Shown: positions 52,317 through 59,385 of the stretch, one piece after another
How positions within the stretch are numbered: the stretch's first letter is position 1
How the letters are laid out: each line of letters starts with the position of its first letter
DNA from: Prauserella aidingensis
GTDB taxonomy: Bacteria; Actinomycetota; Actinomycetes; Mycobacteriales; Pseudonocardiaceae
Reading direction: 5' to 3'
Assembly (NCBI RefSeq): GCF_024171865.1
Contig: NZ_JAMTCN010000002.1
Location: forward strand, 1 to 64,000
Length of the DNA stretch: 64,000 bases
Notes under the pieces: model-generated
Databases searched by the model: none
What the model was told of the DNA's origin: nothing
The model's input: the letters and a program-made list of their open reading frames with translations, nothing else
Made by a program: the position numbers and the translations under genes

Positions 52317-52646
52317 ATGACCTCACCACCGGAGCGGTTGTTCATCACGTGGTTCACCAGTGCGGCGGACGGCTGTGACCATGCGGTCGGCGACGACGAA
52401 TCCGGACGCGCCTTCCGAACGGCGACCGACCCGATGGCGGTGTGCGGCGCGCGAGTTGCCCCGGTGCCGCTGGTCAGTCCGCCGGGGCCTCGCTGTATGC
52501 GTTGCCGGTCTCGCTTGGGTGTTCCCACCGATTCGCGGCGTCGCCCTTTCCGGTCGTCGTCGATCCGTGGTTCCGGCAAGACGTCGCGGCTCCGGAGACT
52601 GTTCCGCCACGAACCCGTCGCACCGCCCGAGCCACGGCGTCCTTGA
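52317..52646 (+). CDS. Small cysteine-containing protein (109 aa), unknown function
   Basis: ATG 52317 lies after AGGAAAG. The product begins with WFTSAADGCDHAV and contains VCGARVAPVPLVSPPGPRCM then RCRSRL, a C-x2-C pair plus His/Cys that could hold zinc, as in small DNA-associated proteins that sit next to XRE regulators in Pseudonocardiaceae. The C-terminal half is Arg/Ser rich and probably disordered. It is divergent from the XRE gene, sharing a 181-bp gap that contains a GGAA-N6-TTCC dyad at 52209-52222. Confidence 0.55.
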   Translation: MTSPPERLFITWFTSAADGCDHAVGDDESGRAFRTATDPMAVCGARVAPVPLVSPPGPRCMRCRSRLGVPTDSRRRPFRSSSIRGSGKTSRLRRLFRHEPVAPPEPRRP

Positions 52647-52731
52647 GCGAACGGGGCGTGCTCGCTACGCACTCGAATGCGGCGCGTTATCGCTTCGATC
52701 GAACGGTACGACAATGTACGAAAGGCTCACC

Positions 52732-53052
52732 ATGCCACCGCTGACGGCTCAGCCGCCCGACCCTCGAATCCGCGATGACGCCGAGGCGATCGTGGCCGCC
52801 AAAGCGCACCGGTTCTCCTACAGCGGAGCATCACCCGGAGAGCAGGAGCTGTTCTTCACCCGCTTCCACGGTCACTATGTCGACATCATGACGCTGGCAA
52901 CGGACCGGCTCCTCGTCTCCGGCGCGCTACGTCTCGAACGGGACGGATTCCCATGGCCGGACGGTGAATGGCCGGACCCGGTACGTGTCGCCGATGGCTC
53001 CATCGTCGACGTGGTGTACGAGGTCCTGACCTGGCCCGTCGGGACCGCGTGA
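52732..53052 (+). CDS. Hypothetical 106-aa protein
   Basis: ATG 52732 is favoured over ATG 52714 because AAAGG sits 7 nt upstream of it. The protein has no signal or membrane segment and a mixed alpha/beta look: IRDDAEAIVAAKAHRFSYSG, GEQELFFTRFHGHYVDIMTL, VRVADGSIVDVVYEVLTWPV. I do not recognise the family. It may be cotranscribed with the 109-aa gene (86-nt gap), both opposite the XRE regulator. Confidence 0.55.
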   Translation: MPPLTAQPPDPRIRDDAEAIVAAKAHRFSYSGASPGEQELFFTRFHGHYVDIMTLATDRLLVSGALRLERDGFPWPDGEWPDPVRVADGSIVDVVYEVLTWPVGTA

Positions 53053-53131
53053 ACACGCGTGAGCAGCCGGCCGCCGCCAACGGCGCGGTTTCGCGTCGAG
53101 GACGGCGTCGAACACGAAAGTCTGTCCGACC

Positions 53132-53608
53132 TCAGCGGGCGCGCCAGCCGAGTTTCAGTACTGCCTGGGTGAGTTCGTGGTAGGCGGGTCGGATGTCGTC
53201 GGCGTAGCGGGACGCCTGTTCGCCGCGTGCGGTCGTCACCGGCTCCGGGTCGGCGCCCACGTCGAGCCACGACAGGCGCGCCACGTTGTCGCGCGCCATC
53301 GACCACCACCGGCGCGCGCGGTCGGCTATCGCCTCCTCGGCTTCGGCCGCGACCGTCACGTTCTCCTCGGCGGCCTGGATCTCGGCGTACAGCTGCTGTT
53401 CCCGCGCCTGCTCCCACGCGCGCAGTTGCTCGGCCGCCGTGCGCGCCAGTCCGATGGTCTCCTTGTACCGCGCCGCCGCCGACGTCCCGCCGCCGGCCGC
53501 CGCTGCACCGCCGGGCGCCGCTGCGCCGCCGGGCGTCGCCGACGTCCCGCCGCGAACGGCACCGGCGTCCCCCGCCGCACCTGCCGCCGTGCCGTGTTCG
53601 TCAGTCAT
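53132..53608 (-). CDS. Helical protein (158 aa), last gene of the FtsK-type ATPase operon
   Basis: ATG 53608 overlaps the ATPase stop by 8 bp, so the gene is coupled to it. An Ala/Gly-rich disordered N-terminus (~45 aa) leads to a long charged helical segment: YKETIGLARTAAEQLRAWEQ, AREQQLYAEIQAAEENVTVA, then ARDNVARLSWLDVGADPEPV and a second helical part. There is no membrane segment or known motif. It is likely a coiled-coil partner of the ATPase. Confidence 0.65.
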   Translation of the reverse strand: MTDEHGTAAGAAGDAGAVRGGTSATPGGAAAPGGAAAAGGGTSAAARYKETIGLARTAAEQLRAWEQAREQQLYAEIQAAEENVTVAAEAEEAIADRARRWWSMARDNVARLSWLDVGADPEPVTTARGEQASRYADDIRPAYHELTQAVLKLGWRAR

Positions 53609-56333
53609 CGGTGTCCTCCTCGCGCCGGAACGGGACGACGATCTCCGGGGCCGACAGCGTCGTCCGGTCGAAGAACAGTGCGCGGTCCGGCCGGGGCGAC
53701 CAGTGCACGACCTGCCCCGCCGCGAGGGTCGACAGTTCGTTGCCCTGCACGTCCAGCGCCGCCCACGCACCGATGTCGTCGGTGCCGCCGAAGCCGAGCG
53801 TGTCCTTGAGCCGTGCCACGCTGCGCCACCAGCCGAGTACGTGCACGCCGCGCGCCGGTCCGTGTTTGAGCACCGCCCGCAGGTGGTCGAGACCGCTGGA
53901 CTTGCCGGGCTCCTTCGCCTCCAATGTCGGTAGCGCCGCGTCGACGCCGTAGGCCACCAGGATGCGCCGTGCCGTCGACTCCTGCCCGGCCCACGTCGCC
54001 GCGAGGTCGGTGAGCGTGTCCGTGGTGACGACCTCGGCCTTGTGTCCGCAGGCCGACAACTCCTCGGACAGCGCCGTCACCGCGGGCGTGCACTGCTCGA
54101 CCAGGCACGCCAGCGCGAATTCGACGTCGCCCGGCCCGCACTGCCGCGCCACGGAACGCACCGCGGAATCCAGGACGGACACCGCGTCCCGTTGCCCCGT
54201 GCCGAGTACGGCGAGATTCCGTCCCGGTGCGGCCGACAGTTCGACGGCGTGTGCCGTGTCGGCGACGTCGATGGACTGCCCGACGATCGCCTGTGGACGG
54301 TCCGAATGCGACAGTGCAATGTAGGCCGACGACTCGGTGAGCACGGGGGCGTGGGCGCCGTCGAACAGCCGCGGCACGCTCGTCGATCCGTAGCGTTGCC
54401 ACAGCTGCCGTTGAAGTGCGGGGAAAACGCCGCCGGAACTCGCGTCGGGGACGTGGGCGAGGCTGTTGCCGTGCCCGATTCCGGACTCATGGTTGACGAC
54501 GGCGTGCCAGCGCGGTGCGGCCACCGCCGCCTGGTTGGCCTCCGCGAGAACCCGGCGGGCCTTCGGCATCGCGATCCGCAGCGTGCACTGCTCGAACACG
54601 GCGGGTTTGCCCCAGAACGCCTCGATGCCCGCGATGTCCTGACTCGCCAGGATCAGGTGGATGCCCTGCGAGCGCCCCCGGCGTGCGACGTCCTCGAGCA
54701 GCGACGTCGCCAGTGCCGTCACCGAATCGCGCTCGCCGAACAGGTACTGGAACTCGTCGACGACGGCCACGATGCGGGGCCAGTGCCCGCCGGGATCCTG
54801 CTGCCGCAGCTCCGAGAGGGTCGTGACCTCGTGCTGCTTGGCGGCGGCCGAACGGCGGCGCAGCTCGTCGGTGAGGAACCGCAGCAGCGCCAGGCCGAAC
54901 TCGCGGTCGGTGTTGACGTTCACGCCGACCAGCCGCGCGTGCGGCAGCCAGCTCTCCTCCTTGCGGCCGGGCGCGAGCCCCGCGAACGACACGCCCTCCT
55001 TGAAGTCGAGCAGGTACAGCGACAGCTCGTCCGGCGAGTACCGCGCGCACAACGAGCCCAGCAGGGCGTACAGGAAGTTCGTCTTGCCGGAGCCGCTCGG
55101 CCCGCCGATCAGCGCGTGCGGCGTGGCGTCACCGATGACGACGTCGACGGGCTCGCCCTCGTGGAATCCCACCGGCGCGCGGAGCTCGACGGCCGAGGAC
55201 TCGGTGCCGAACTCCGTGGGCAGCAGGTCCTCGAACGTGCGCGGGCCGCCTTGCTTGGCGACGAGCGCCTCGGCGAGCCTGCCTGCGGCGGCCGTCGCCT
55301 GGCTCGCGGGCAGCGGCGGGTCGAGGCGGACGGTCAGGTCGGGTCCCGTCATGCTGGTCACGGCGGTGCGCTCGGCCGTCACGTGGATGCTCTCGACCGC
55401 GCCGTCGAGCATGGTCGGCACGTCCACGAGGATCAGCGACATGCCTGCTTCGAGCGCGCCGCTGGCGACGCGTTTGATGTCGCGGATCTGCTCCGGTTGC
55501 AGGTCCTCGCCGTTGCCGTAGAGCACGCCGATCCGCCACGGTTCGAGACGTTTGCCCGTCGCGGCGCGCATCGCCCGCAACGACGGATGCCCCGCCTGCA
55601 TCGTGTAGCCGTGGATGCGCCGGACGTGCCCTGCGAAGTCGTCGAGCAGGTCGGCCAGGCGTGTCGGGTCGTGCACCGTGACGGCGCTGGTGCGGGTGAG
55701 CGCGTAGAAGTTCGGCAGCACCCCCGTGAGTTGGCCGATGTCCCACAGGTGGACCTTCACCGCGCCGGGTTCGAACGTCGAGAGCACGCGCATCAGCAGC
55801 GATTCGACGAGCGCGTCCACGGTGACCCGAGTGGTGGGCGCCGACGTGATCGCCAGGTGGGAGGCGTCGAGCAGCGGCACCGCGACGTCGAACGTCTGGC
55901 CGCCGCCGATGTCCACTGTGGAGTCGCCGATCCGCCACAGTTCCGGCGACGACAGGCCGGGGTCGGTGCCGACGCGGCCGAGCCACTCCCCGGGCGGCGC
56001 TCCCGCGGGGCCGGGCGCGGACGTGGCGACGAGTTCGCGGAGTCTCCGGGGACCGTCCGCCCAATCGGCGTAGAACCGGTCACGCACGGTCGCGAGTCGT
56101 TCGACTACGCCTGCCATCGCGGGGGTGGTCATCCGCGCGGCGAGTTCCGGGTCGGAGGCGGCACGTTCCAGCCCGGTGCGCACGACCTCCTGTTCGAGTC
56201 TGCGCTGTGCGAGGTCGTGCTCGGTGGTCGTGCGCGCGTTGCGGGCGGCCCCGAGCGCGAGGCCGATCTGGTGGCGGAGTTGGTCGAGAGCGGTCACGAC
56301 CCGAGCGCGCTGCTCGCCCTTCTTCCTGCCCAT
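53601..56333 (-). CDS. FtsK/SpoIIIE-type P-loop ATPase (EccC-related), cytoplasmic
   Basis: This 910-aa protein begins with a helical region (~1-130). A degenerate nucleoside-triphosphatase-like unit follows (~150-350). The active FtsK domain has Walker A LIGGPSGSGKTNFLYALLGS (~406-425) and Walker B AVVDEFQYLFGERDSV (~523), with SQGIHLILASQD after it. A third, degenerate unit near the C-terminus lacks the P-loop (NLAVLGTGQRDAVSVLDSAV). No transmembrane segments are visible, unlike FtsK or full EccC. Three ATPase-like units in a row recall EccC of type VII secretion, but the other Ecc proteins are missing here. Confidence 0.82.
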   Translation of the reverse strand: MGRKKGEQRARVVTALDQLRHQIGLALGAARNARTTTEHDLAQRRLEQEVVRTGLERAASDPELAARMTTPAMAGVVERLATVRDRFYADWADGPRRLRELVATSAPGPAGAPPGEWLGRVGTDPGLSSPELWRIGDSTVDIGGGQTFDVAVPLLDASHLAITSAPTTRVTVDALVESLLMRVLSTFEPGAVKVHLWDIGQLTGVLPNFYALTRTSAVTVHDPTRLADLLDDFAGHVRRIHGYTMQAGHPSLRAMRAATGKRLEPWRIGVLYGNGEDLQPEQIRDIKRVASGALEAGMSLILVDVPTMLDGAVESIHVTAERTAVTSMTGPDLTVRLDPPLPASQATAAAGRLAEALVAKQGGPRTFEDLLPTEFGTESSAVELRAPVGFHEGEPVDVVIGDATPHALIGGPSGSGKTNFLYALLGSLCARYSPDELSLYLLDFKEGVSFAGLAPGRKEESWLPHARLVGVNVNTDREFGLALLRFLTDELRRRSAAAKQHEVTTLSELRQQDPGGHWPRIVAVVDEFQYLFGERDSVTALATSLLEDVARRGRSQGIHLILASQDIAGIEAFWGKPAVFEQCTLRIAMPKARRVLAEANQAAVAAPRWHAVVNHESGIGHGNSLAHVPDASSGGVFPALQRQLWQRYGSTSVPRLFDGAHAPVLTESSAYIALSHSDRPQAIVGQSIDVADTAHAVELSAAPGRNLAVLGTGQRDAVSVLDSAVRSVARQCGPGDVEFALACLVEQCTPAVTALSEELSACGHKAEVVTTDTLTDLAATWAGQESTARRILVAYGVDAALPTLEAKEPGKSSGLDHLRAVLKHGPARGVHVLGWWRSVARLKDTLGFGGTDDIGAWAALDVQGNELSTLAAGQVVHWSPRPDRALFFDRTTLSAPEIVVPFRREEDTDD

Positions 56334-56340
56334 GCGGCTG

Positions 56341-56604
56341 CTACAACCTTGCTTCGTACTGGTTCAGGGCCGATTCGACGTTGCCGAGCTGGGCGATGTG
56401 CTCGTCCAGCTGGTCGAACGCGCGCGCCAACGGCGGAGGGAGCCACGGCTCACCCGACGTGGCCGTGCCGGTGCCGCTCTGGGCGCTGAGCAGCGCACGC
56501 CGGTAGTCCTCGAGCAGTTCCCTGGCGTGGGCGGCCTGCGCGGCGGTGTCGGTGAGCCCCGATCGGACGACGCCCAGCGAGGCGCGCAGCTCGTGTAGTG
56601 ACAT
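56341..56604 (-). CDS. Small helical protein (87 aa) in the ATPase operon
   Basis: ATG 56604 lies 23 nt after the stop of the preceding small gene, and its own stop is 7 nt before the ATPase start. The sequence is two helices, LHELRASLGVVRSGLTDTAA and ARELLEDYRRALLSAQ, joined by a Gly/Ser-Pro loop to LARAFDQLDEHIAQLGNVES. Size and helical-hairpin build are like WXG100-type secretion substrates, but there is no WxG motif. Unknown function. Confidence 0.65.
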   Translation of the reverse strand: MSLHELRASLGVVRSGLTDTAAQAAHARELLEDYRRALLSAQSGTGTATSGEPWLPPPLARAFDQLDEHIAQLGNVESALNQYEARL

Positions 56605-56627
56605 CGTGAACGCGGATCCGCTGCCGT

Positions 56628-56888
56628 TCAGAGGCGGGCCGCGTAGCCCTCGGTCGACGAGATGCACGCCTGGATGGTGCTCTGCGTGCCCGTGATGCCC
56701 TGAATCGCCTCCGCCATGAGTCCGTGCGCCTGGCTGACGTCCTCCTGCGTGCTGCCCTCGGTCGCCATCGCGAGGGTCTGCTGCGCTTCCTCGAGGGTCT
56801 GGGCGGCCTGTTGAAGTGCGGCGATGCTGGCGGAAGCTTTCTCGTTCGCGGCGGCGATCCCCGCGCGGATCTCTTCCACTCCGGCCAT
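56628..56888 (-). CDS. Small helical-hairpin protein (86 aa), first gene of the ATPase operon
   Basis: ATG 56888 is preceded by AGGAG. The protein is almost wholly helical: VEEIRAGIAAANEKASASIA, ALQQAAQTLEEAQQTLAMAT, a turn at EGSTQED, then LMAEAIQGITGTQSTIQACI, SSTEGYAARL. No WxG or YxxxD/E secretion signal of the classic form is present, but size and hairpin shape resemble ESX-type substrates. I recall similar uncharacterised actinobacterial DUF families next to FtsK-type ATPases. Confidence 0.7.
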   Translation of the reverse strand: MAGVEEIRAGIAAANEKASASIAALQQAAQTLEEAQQTLAMATEGSTQEDVSQAHGLMAEAIQGITGTQSTIQACISSTEGYAARL

Positions 56889-57067
56889 GGGGCGGACTCC
56901 TAGGACATGTTCGGTACGTGTCGCTTCCCAACTTAGCGTGACGGCGCCTCGGCAGGAGTGTGGAGGTGCCTCGAATTCGCTGACGCTACGTGTTCGCCGC
57001 CCGGCCGTGAAACTCCTTCACGTATCGACCCGGGGTTGCGGTGTCGCGGCGGGGCTTGTCCGCCCCA

Positions 57068-57095
57068 TTGACGTCATGGCGGAATCACTTAGCAT
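57068..57095 (+). promoter_or_regulatory. Candidate promoter for the truncated oxidoreductase/NTF2 unit
   Basis: TTGACG (57068-57073), a 16-bp spacer and TAGCAT (57090-57095) form a good sigma-70-like promoter 28 nt before GTG 57123. The 219-bp gap 56889-57107 otherwise holds only the divergent leader of the small-protein operon. Confidence 0.5.
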
Positions 57096-57122
57096 AGTTA
57101 TCCTCGATTGAGGGGAGAGCTC

Positions 57123-57488
57123 GTGGGTGAGTTCGACGTCGTGCCGGGCACCGGGACCGCGAGTGCCTACGACGGCTTCGTCGGCTTCGTCGGCGACAAG
57201 CGGTACCACCCCGGAGCGACGTCCACTCTCGGGCCGCTCGACGAAGGTCCGTACTACGCCGTGGAGCTTCGTATCAGCACCCTCGGAACCAACGGCGGTC
57301 CACAGACCGATGTGGACGGATATGTGTTCACTGTGGATGGAGGCTCGATCCCAGGGCTCTTCGCCGCGGGAAGCGCCATGGCCGGGCCCGCCGGAATGGT
57401 GTACGGCGGGGCGGGCGGCGCGCTCGGTCCCGCGCTCGTGTTCGGATACCGCGCCGGGGGCGCGGCGGCTTCGGGAGGCAGACGATGA
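57123..57488 (+). pseudogene. C-terminal fragment of an FAD-dependent oxidoreductase (KstD/fumarate-reductase type)
   Basis: The frame from GTG 57123 (GGGGAGA upstream) gives 121 aa matching only the end of the FAD_binding_2 family: PYYAVELRISTLGTNGGPQT, DVDGYVFTVDGGSIPGLFAA, GSAMAGPAGMVYGGAGGALG, PALVFGYRAG. Intact relatives are 450-550 aa and begin with a dinucleotide-binding motif, which is absent here. The break lies beside the promoter of the divergent small-protein/ATPase operon. A promoter and ribosome-binding site are nevertheless present, and the stop overlaps the next gene by ATGA, so it may still be translated to couple that gene. Confidence 0.65.
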
Positions 57489-58045
57489 CGGAGGCACTCG
57501 AGCAGCGCATCCAGCGAATCGAGGACAGGACGGCGATCCAGGACCTCGCCGTGCTCTACGGCTACATCATGGACGAACGCGACGAGGACGGGATACGGAA
57601 GATCTTCTGCGAGGACGGGACGTTGCGGTCGGCCGACGGGGTGTTCGCCGCGAACGGCATCGACGAGATCGTGACGACGTACCTCGGCAGATTCAAGGCC
57701 CTCGGCCCGACCAACCACTTCACGCACGGTCACGTCGTGCGGTTCGACGACAACGACCCGGACGTCGCCCACGGCCAGCTCGCGTCGCATGCCGAGGTGG
57801 TCCGCGATGGCAAGGCCATGGTGGTCGCGCTGCGTTACCAGGACGTGTACCGGCGCACGTCGACCGGCTGGCGGTTCGCCGACCGGCTCATGTCGTACAT
57901 GTACTACACCGAGGTCACCGAGTACGCCGACGTCCTCGGCCGCGATCTGCGCGTGCGCGCCTACGGCGACGAACGCCCCGGCGACTGGCCCGAACTGCTC
58001 ACCAAGGGCCACCCACCGGAGTGGCTGACGTCCTACCTCCCCTGA
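57485..58045 (+). CDS. NTF2-like/SnoaL-fold protein
   Basis: This 186-aa protein has a SnoaL-like cone fold: LEQRIQRIEDRTAIQDLAVL, YGYIMDERDEDGIRKIFCED, TNHFTHGHVVRFDDNDPDVA, VALRYQDVYRRTSTGWRFAD. The family includes hydratases, isomerases and aromatic-ring dioxygenase-associated proteins. It overlaps the oxidoreductase fragment (ATGA), which in intact form would suggest a steroid or cyclic ketone pathway (inference). Repeat array I starts 5 nt after its stop. Confidence 0.8.
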   Translation: MTEALEQRIQRIEDRTAIQDLAVLYGYIMDERDEDGIRKIFCEDGTLRSADGVFAANGIDEIVTTYLGRFKALGPTNHFTHGHVVRFDDNDPDVAHGQLASHAEVVRDGKAMVVALRYQDVYRRTSTGWRFADRLMSYMYYTEVTEYADVLGRDLRVRAYGDERPGDWPELLTKGHPPEWLTSYLP

Positions 58046-58050
58046 CTGCC

Positions 58051-58113
58051 GTGTTGCGCCTTCGGGGGATCGTGTTGCGTTTTCCGGGGGTCGTGTTGGG
58101 CCTTCGGGGGCGT
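58051..58113. repeat. 21-bp repeat array I (3 units)
   Basis: Three GTGTTG(C/G)G units in 21-bp phase begin 5 nt after the NTF2-like stop. The remaining ~215 bp before the channel gene show no gene. Confidence 0.82.
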
Positions 58114-58328
58114 GCATCGGTGGGGACGTCCGTGGCGCGCCCTCGTCGCCCGGCCACCAGGCCTCGCGGGAGGCGCCGCGTCCCTGGCCCCTGGCCGTCC
58201 CTGTTCCCGCGGACGTGCGGCCGGGCAGAGGGCTCTGATCACGACCTGCGACGACGTGTCGCCGGTGGCGGTCGGGGTATCCGTACCCGTGACGTGCAGG
58301 TGAGGGCGCGGACTCCGGAGGTCGGGCC

Positions 58329-58877
58329 GTGGGACGAGGGCGATTCGACGAGCTGCCCGCCACTGCGCGCAGACGGCTCGTGGCCGGCGCGGTACTGCGG
58401 ACCGTGCTCAGTGCCGGGCTCGTGATCACCGGGTACTACCTCGTCCCGCTGGACCGCCCGTTCGACGCCGGACCGTGGCTGCGGTTCGGCGTCGCGCTGG
58501 TGGCCTTCGGGGCGGCCGTCGGCTGGCAGCTCAGGGCCGTCGCGATGTCCGACACGCCGCGGTTGAAGGCCGCGCAGCTGGTCGCCGTCGGGTTGCCGCT
58601 GCTGCTCGTGCTCTTCGCGTCGGCCTACGCCGGACTCGACCGGGCTCAGCCGGGAAGCTTCAGTGAGGACCTCGGCCGTACCGATGCGCTGTACTTCACC
58701 GTCACCGTGTTCGCGACGGTCGGCTTCGGCGACATCGTGCCGCGCACCGAGGCTGCGCGGATCCTGACCATGATCCAGATGGCGGTGGGGATCGTCGTGG
58801 TGGGCTTCGCCGCGCGGGCCGTCGTCGGCGCGGTGCGGACCGCCCTGTGCCGCGCCGACCCGGGACCGCCTGCCTAG
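58329..58877 (+). CDS. Two-pore-helix potassium channel protein
   Basis: This 182-aa membrane protein starts at GTG 58329. Hydrophobic segments lie at ~18-40, ~50-68 and ~80-102, followed by a pore loop with selectivity filter TVGFGD (ALYFTVTVFATVGFGDIVPR) and a final helix MIQMAVGIVVVGFAARAVVG. The filter matches K+ channels (TVGYGD/TVGFGD). No RCK/TrkA-N domain follows, so it is a minimal pore of the Ion_trans_2 type, with extra N-terminal helices. Confidence 0.88.
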   Translation: MGRGRFDELPATARRRLVAGAVLRTVLSAGLVITGYYLVPLDRPFDAGPWLRFGVALVAFGAAVGWQLRAVAMSDTPRLKAAQLVAVGLPLLLVLFASAYAGLDRAQPGSFSEDLGRTDALYFTVTVFATVGFGDIVPRTEAARILTMIQMAVGIVVVGFAARAVVGAVRTALCRADPGPPA

Positions 58878-59104
58878 CGCGCCGACGTGGACGTGCGGCC
58901 GAGTGCGACGGCCAGACGTTCGATCGATGTGGGCTCGGTGTCGGGGACGTCGGTGACCGCGAACGGAACGTGCGCCGTGGACGTTCCGAGCGCGGTGCCG
59001 AGGCCACGATGTGCGGTGCCGACCAGGTGCGCCATCAGCGTGCGGACGTCGAGTTCTGTGCAGGGCGTCGCGCCGGTGAGCTGGTCGGTGTCGGTGCCGG
59101 ACAT
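58874..59104 (-). pseudogene. Fragment of a mycothiol-dependent maleylpyruvate isomerase-like (TIGR03086) gene
   Basis: From ATG 59104 the frame gives 76 aa: DQLTGATPCTELDVRTLMAH then LVGTAHRGL, the hallmark TPC-x2-x-DVR-x2-x-HLVG block of the DinB/MDMPI family. Intact members are ~190-200 aa with further helices and metal ligands; here the protein stops at 58874, overlapping the channel stop. Upstream sequence to ~59190 continues the family-like helix in another frame (SADEFRQRLRDYAGA), suggesting a frameshift as well. The 5' end runs into repeat array J. Confidence 0.55.
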
Positions 59105-59203
59105 GAGCGACGACCCAGGCCCTGGCGCCGGCGTAGTCCCGCAGCCGCTGCCGAAACTCGTCGGCGGAGGTCGACGCACCCGCTGACGATCCGGCCCCCG
59201 GAA

Positions 59204-59280
59204 CCGCAACGCGCGCCCCTGAATCCGCAACACGGACCCCTGGATCCGCAACACGGGCTCCGGAATCCGCAACACGGGTG
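59204..59280. repeat. 21-bp repeat array J (4 units)
   Basis: Four CCGCAAC(A/G)CG units in 21-bp phase (the last cut short) lie between the isomerase-like fragment and the copper-type operator. Orientation is opposite to array I, which flanks the channel gene on the other side. Confidence 0.85.
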
Positions 59281-59314
59281 TGTGCGGATGTTTGGTCGTC
59301 GTTCGGCAACGGGA

Positions 59315-59331
59315 ATACCCCCTGGGGGTAT
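59315..59331 (+). promoter_or_regulatory. CsoR-type copper operator
   Basis: ATACCCCCTGGGGGTAT is a perfect palindrome around a central T. It matches the TACCC(C)-N-GGGGTA operator recognised by the copper repressor CsoR of actinobacteria and Bacillus. It lies 55 bp before the GTG start of the His-rich DUF4396 gene, and a weak -35/-10 pair (TTGTCG at 59334, ACGTAT at 59357) follows directly, so a bound repressor would block the promoter. Confidence 0.75.
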
Positions 59332-59385
59332 GGTTGTCGGACCCTTCGGAGAGGAAACGTATACCCGTACGGACTGGAGGTCGGC

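Noticed and set aside
54042-56489. Long plus-strand frame opposite the FtsK-type ATPase
   Set aside because: Antisense shadow: no start signal, Arg/Val/Gly-rich, while the minus strand shows intact Walker motifs.
53132-56888. Canonical type VII (ESX) secretion locus
   Set aside because: No EccB, EccD, EccE or mycosin, no WxG motif in the small proteins and no membrane segments in the ATPase. Kept only as an ESX-like hypothesis.
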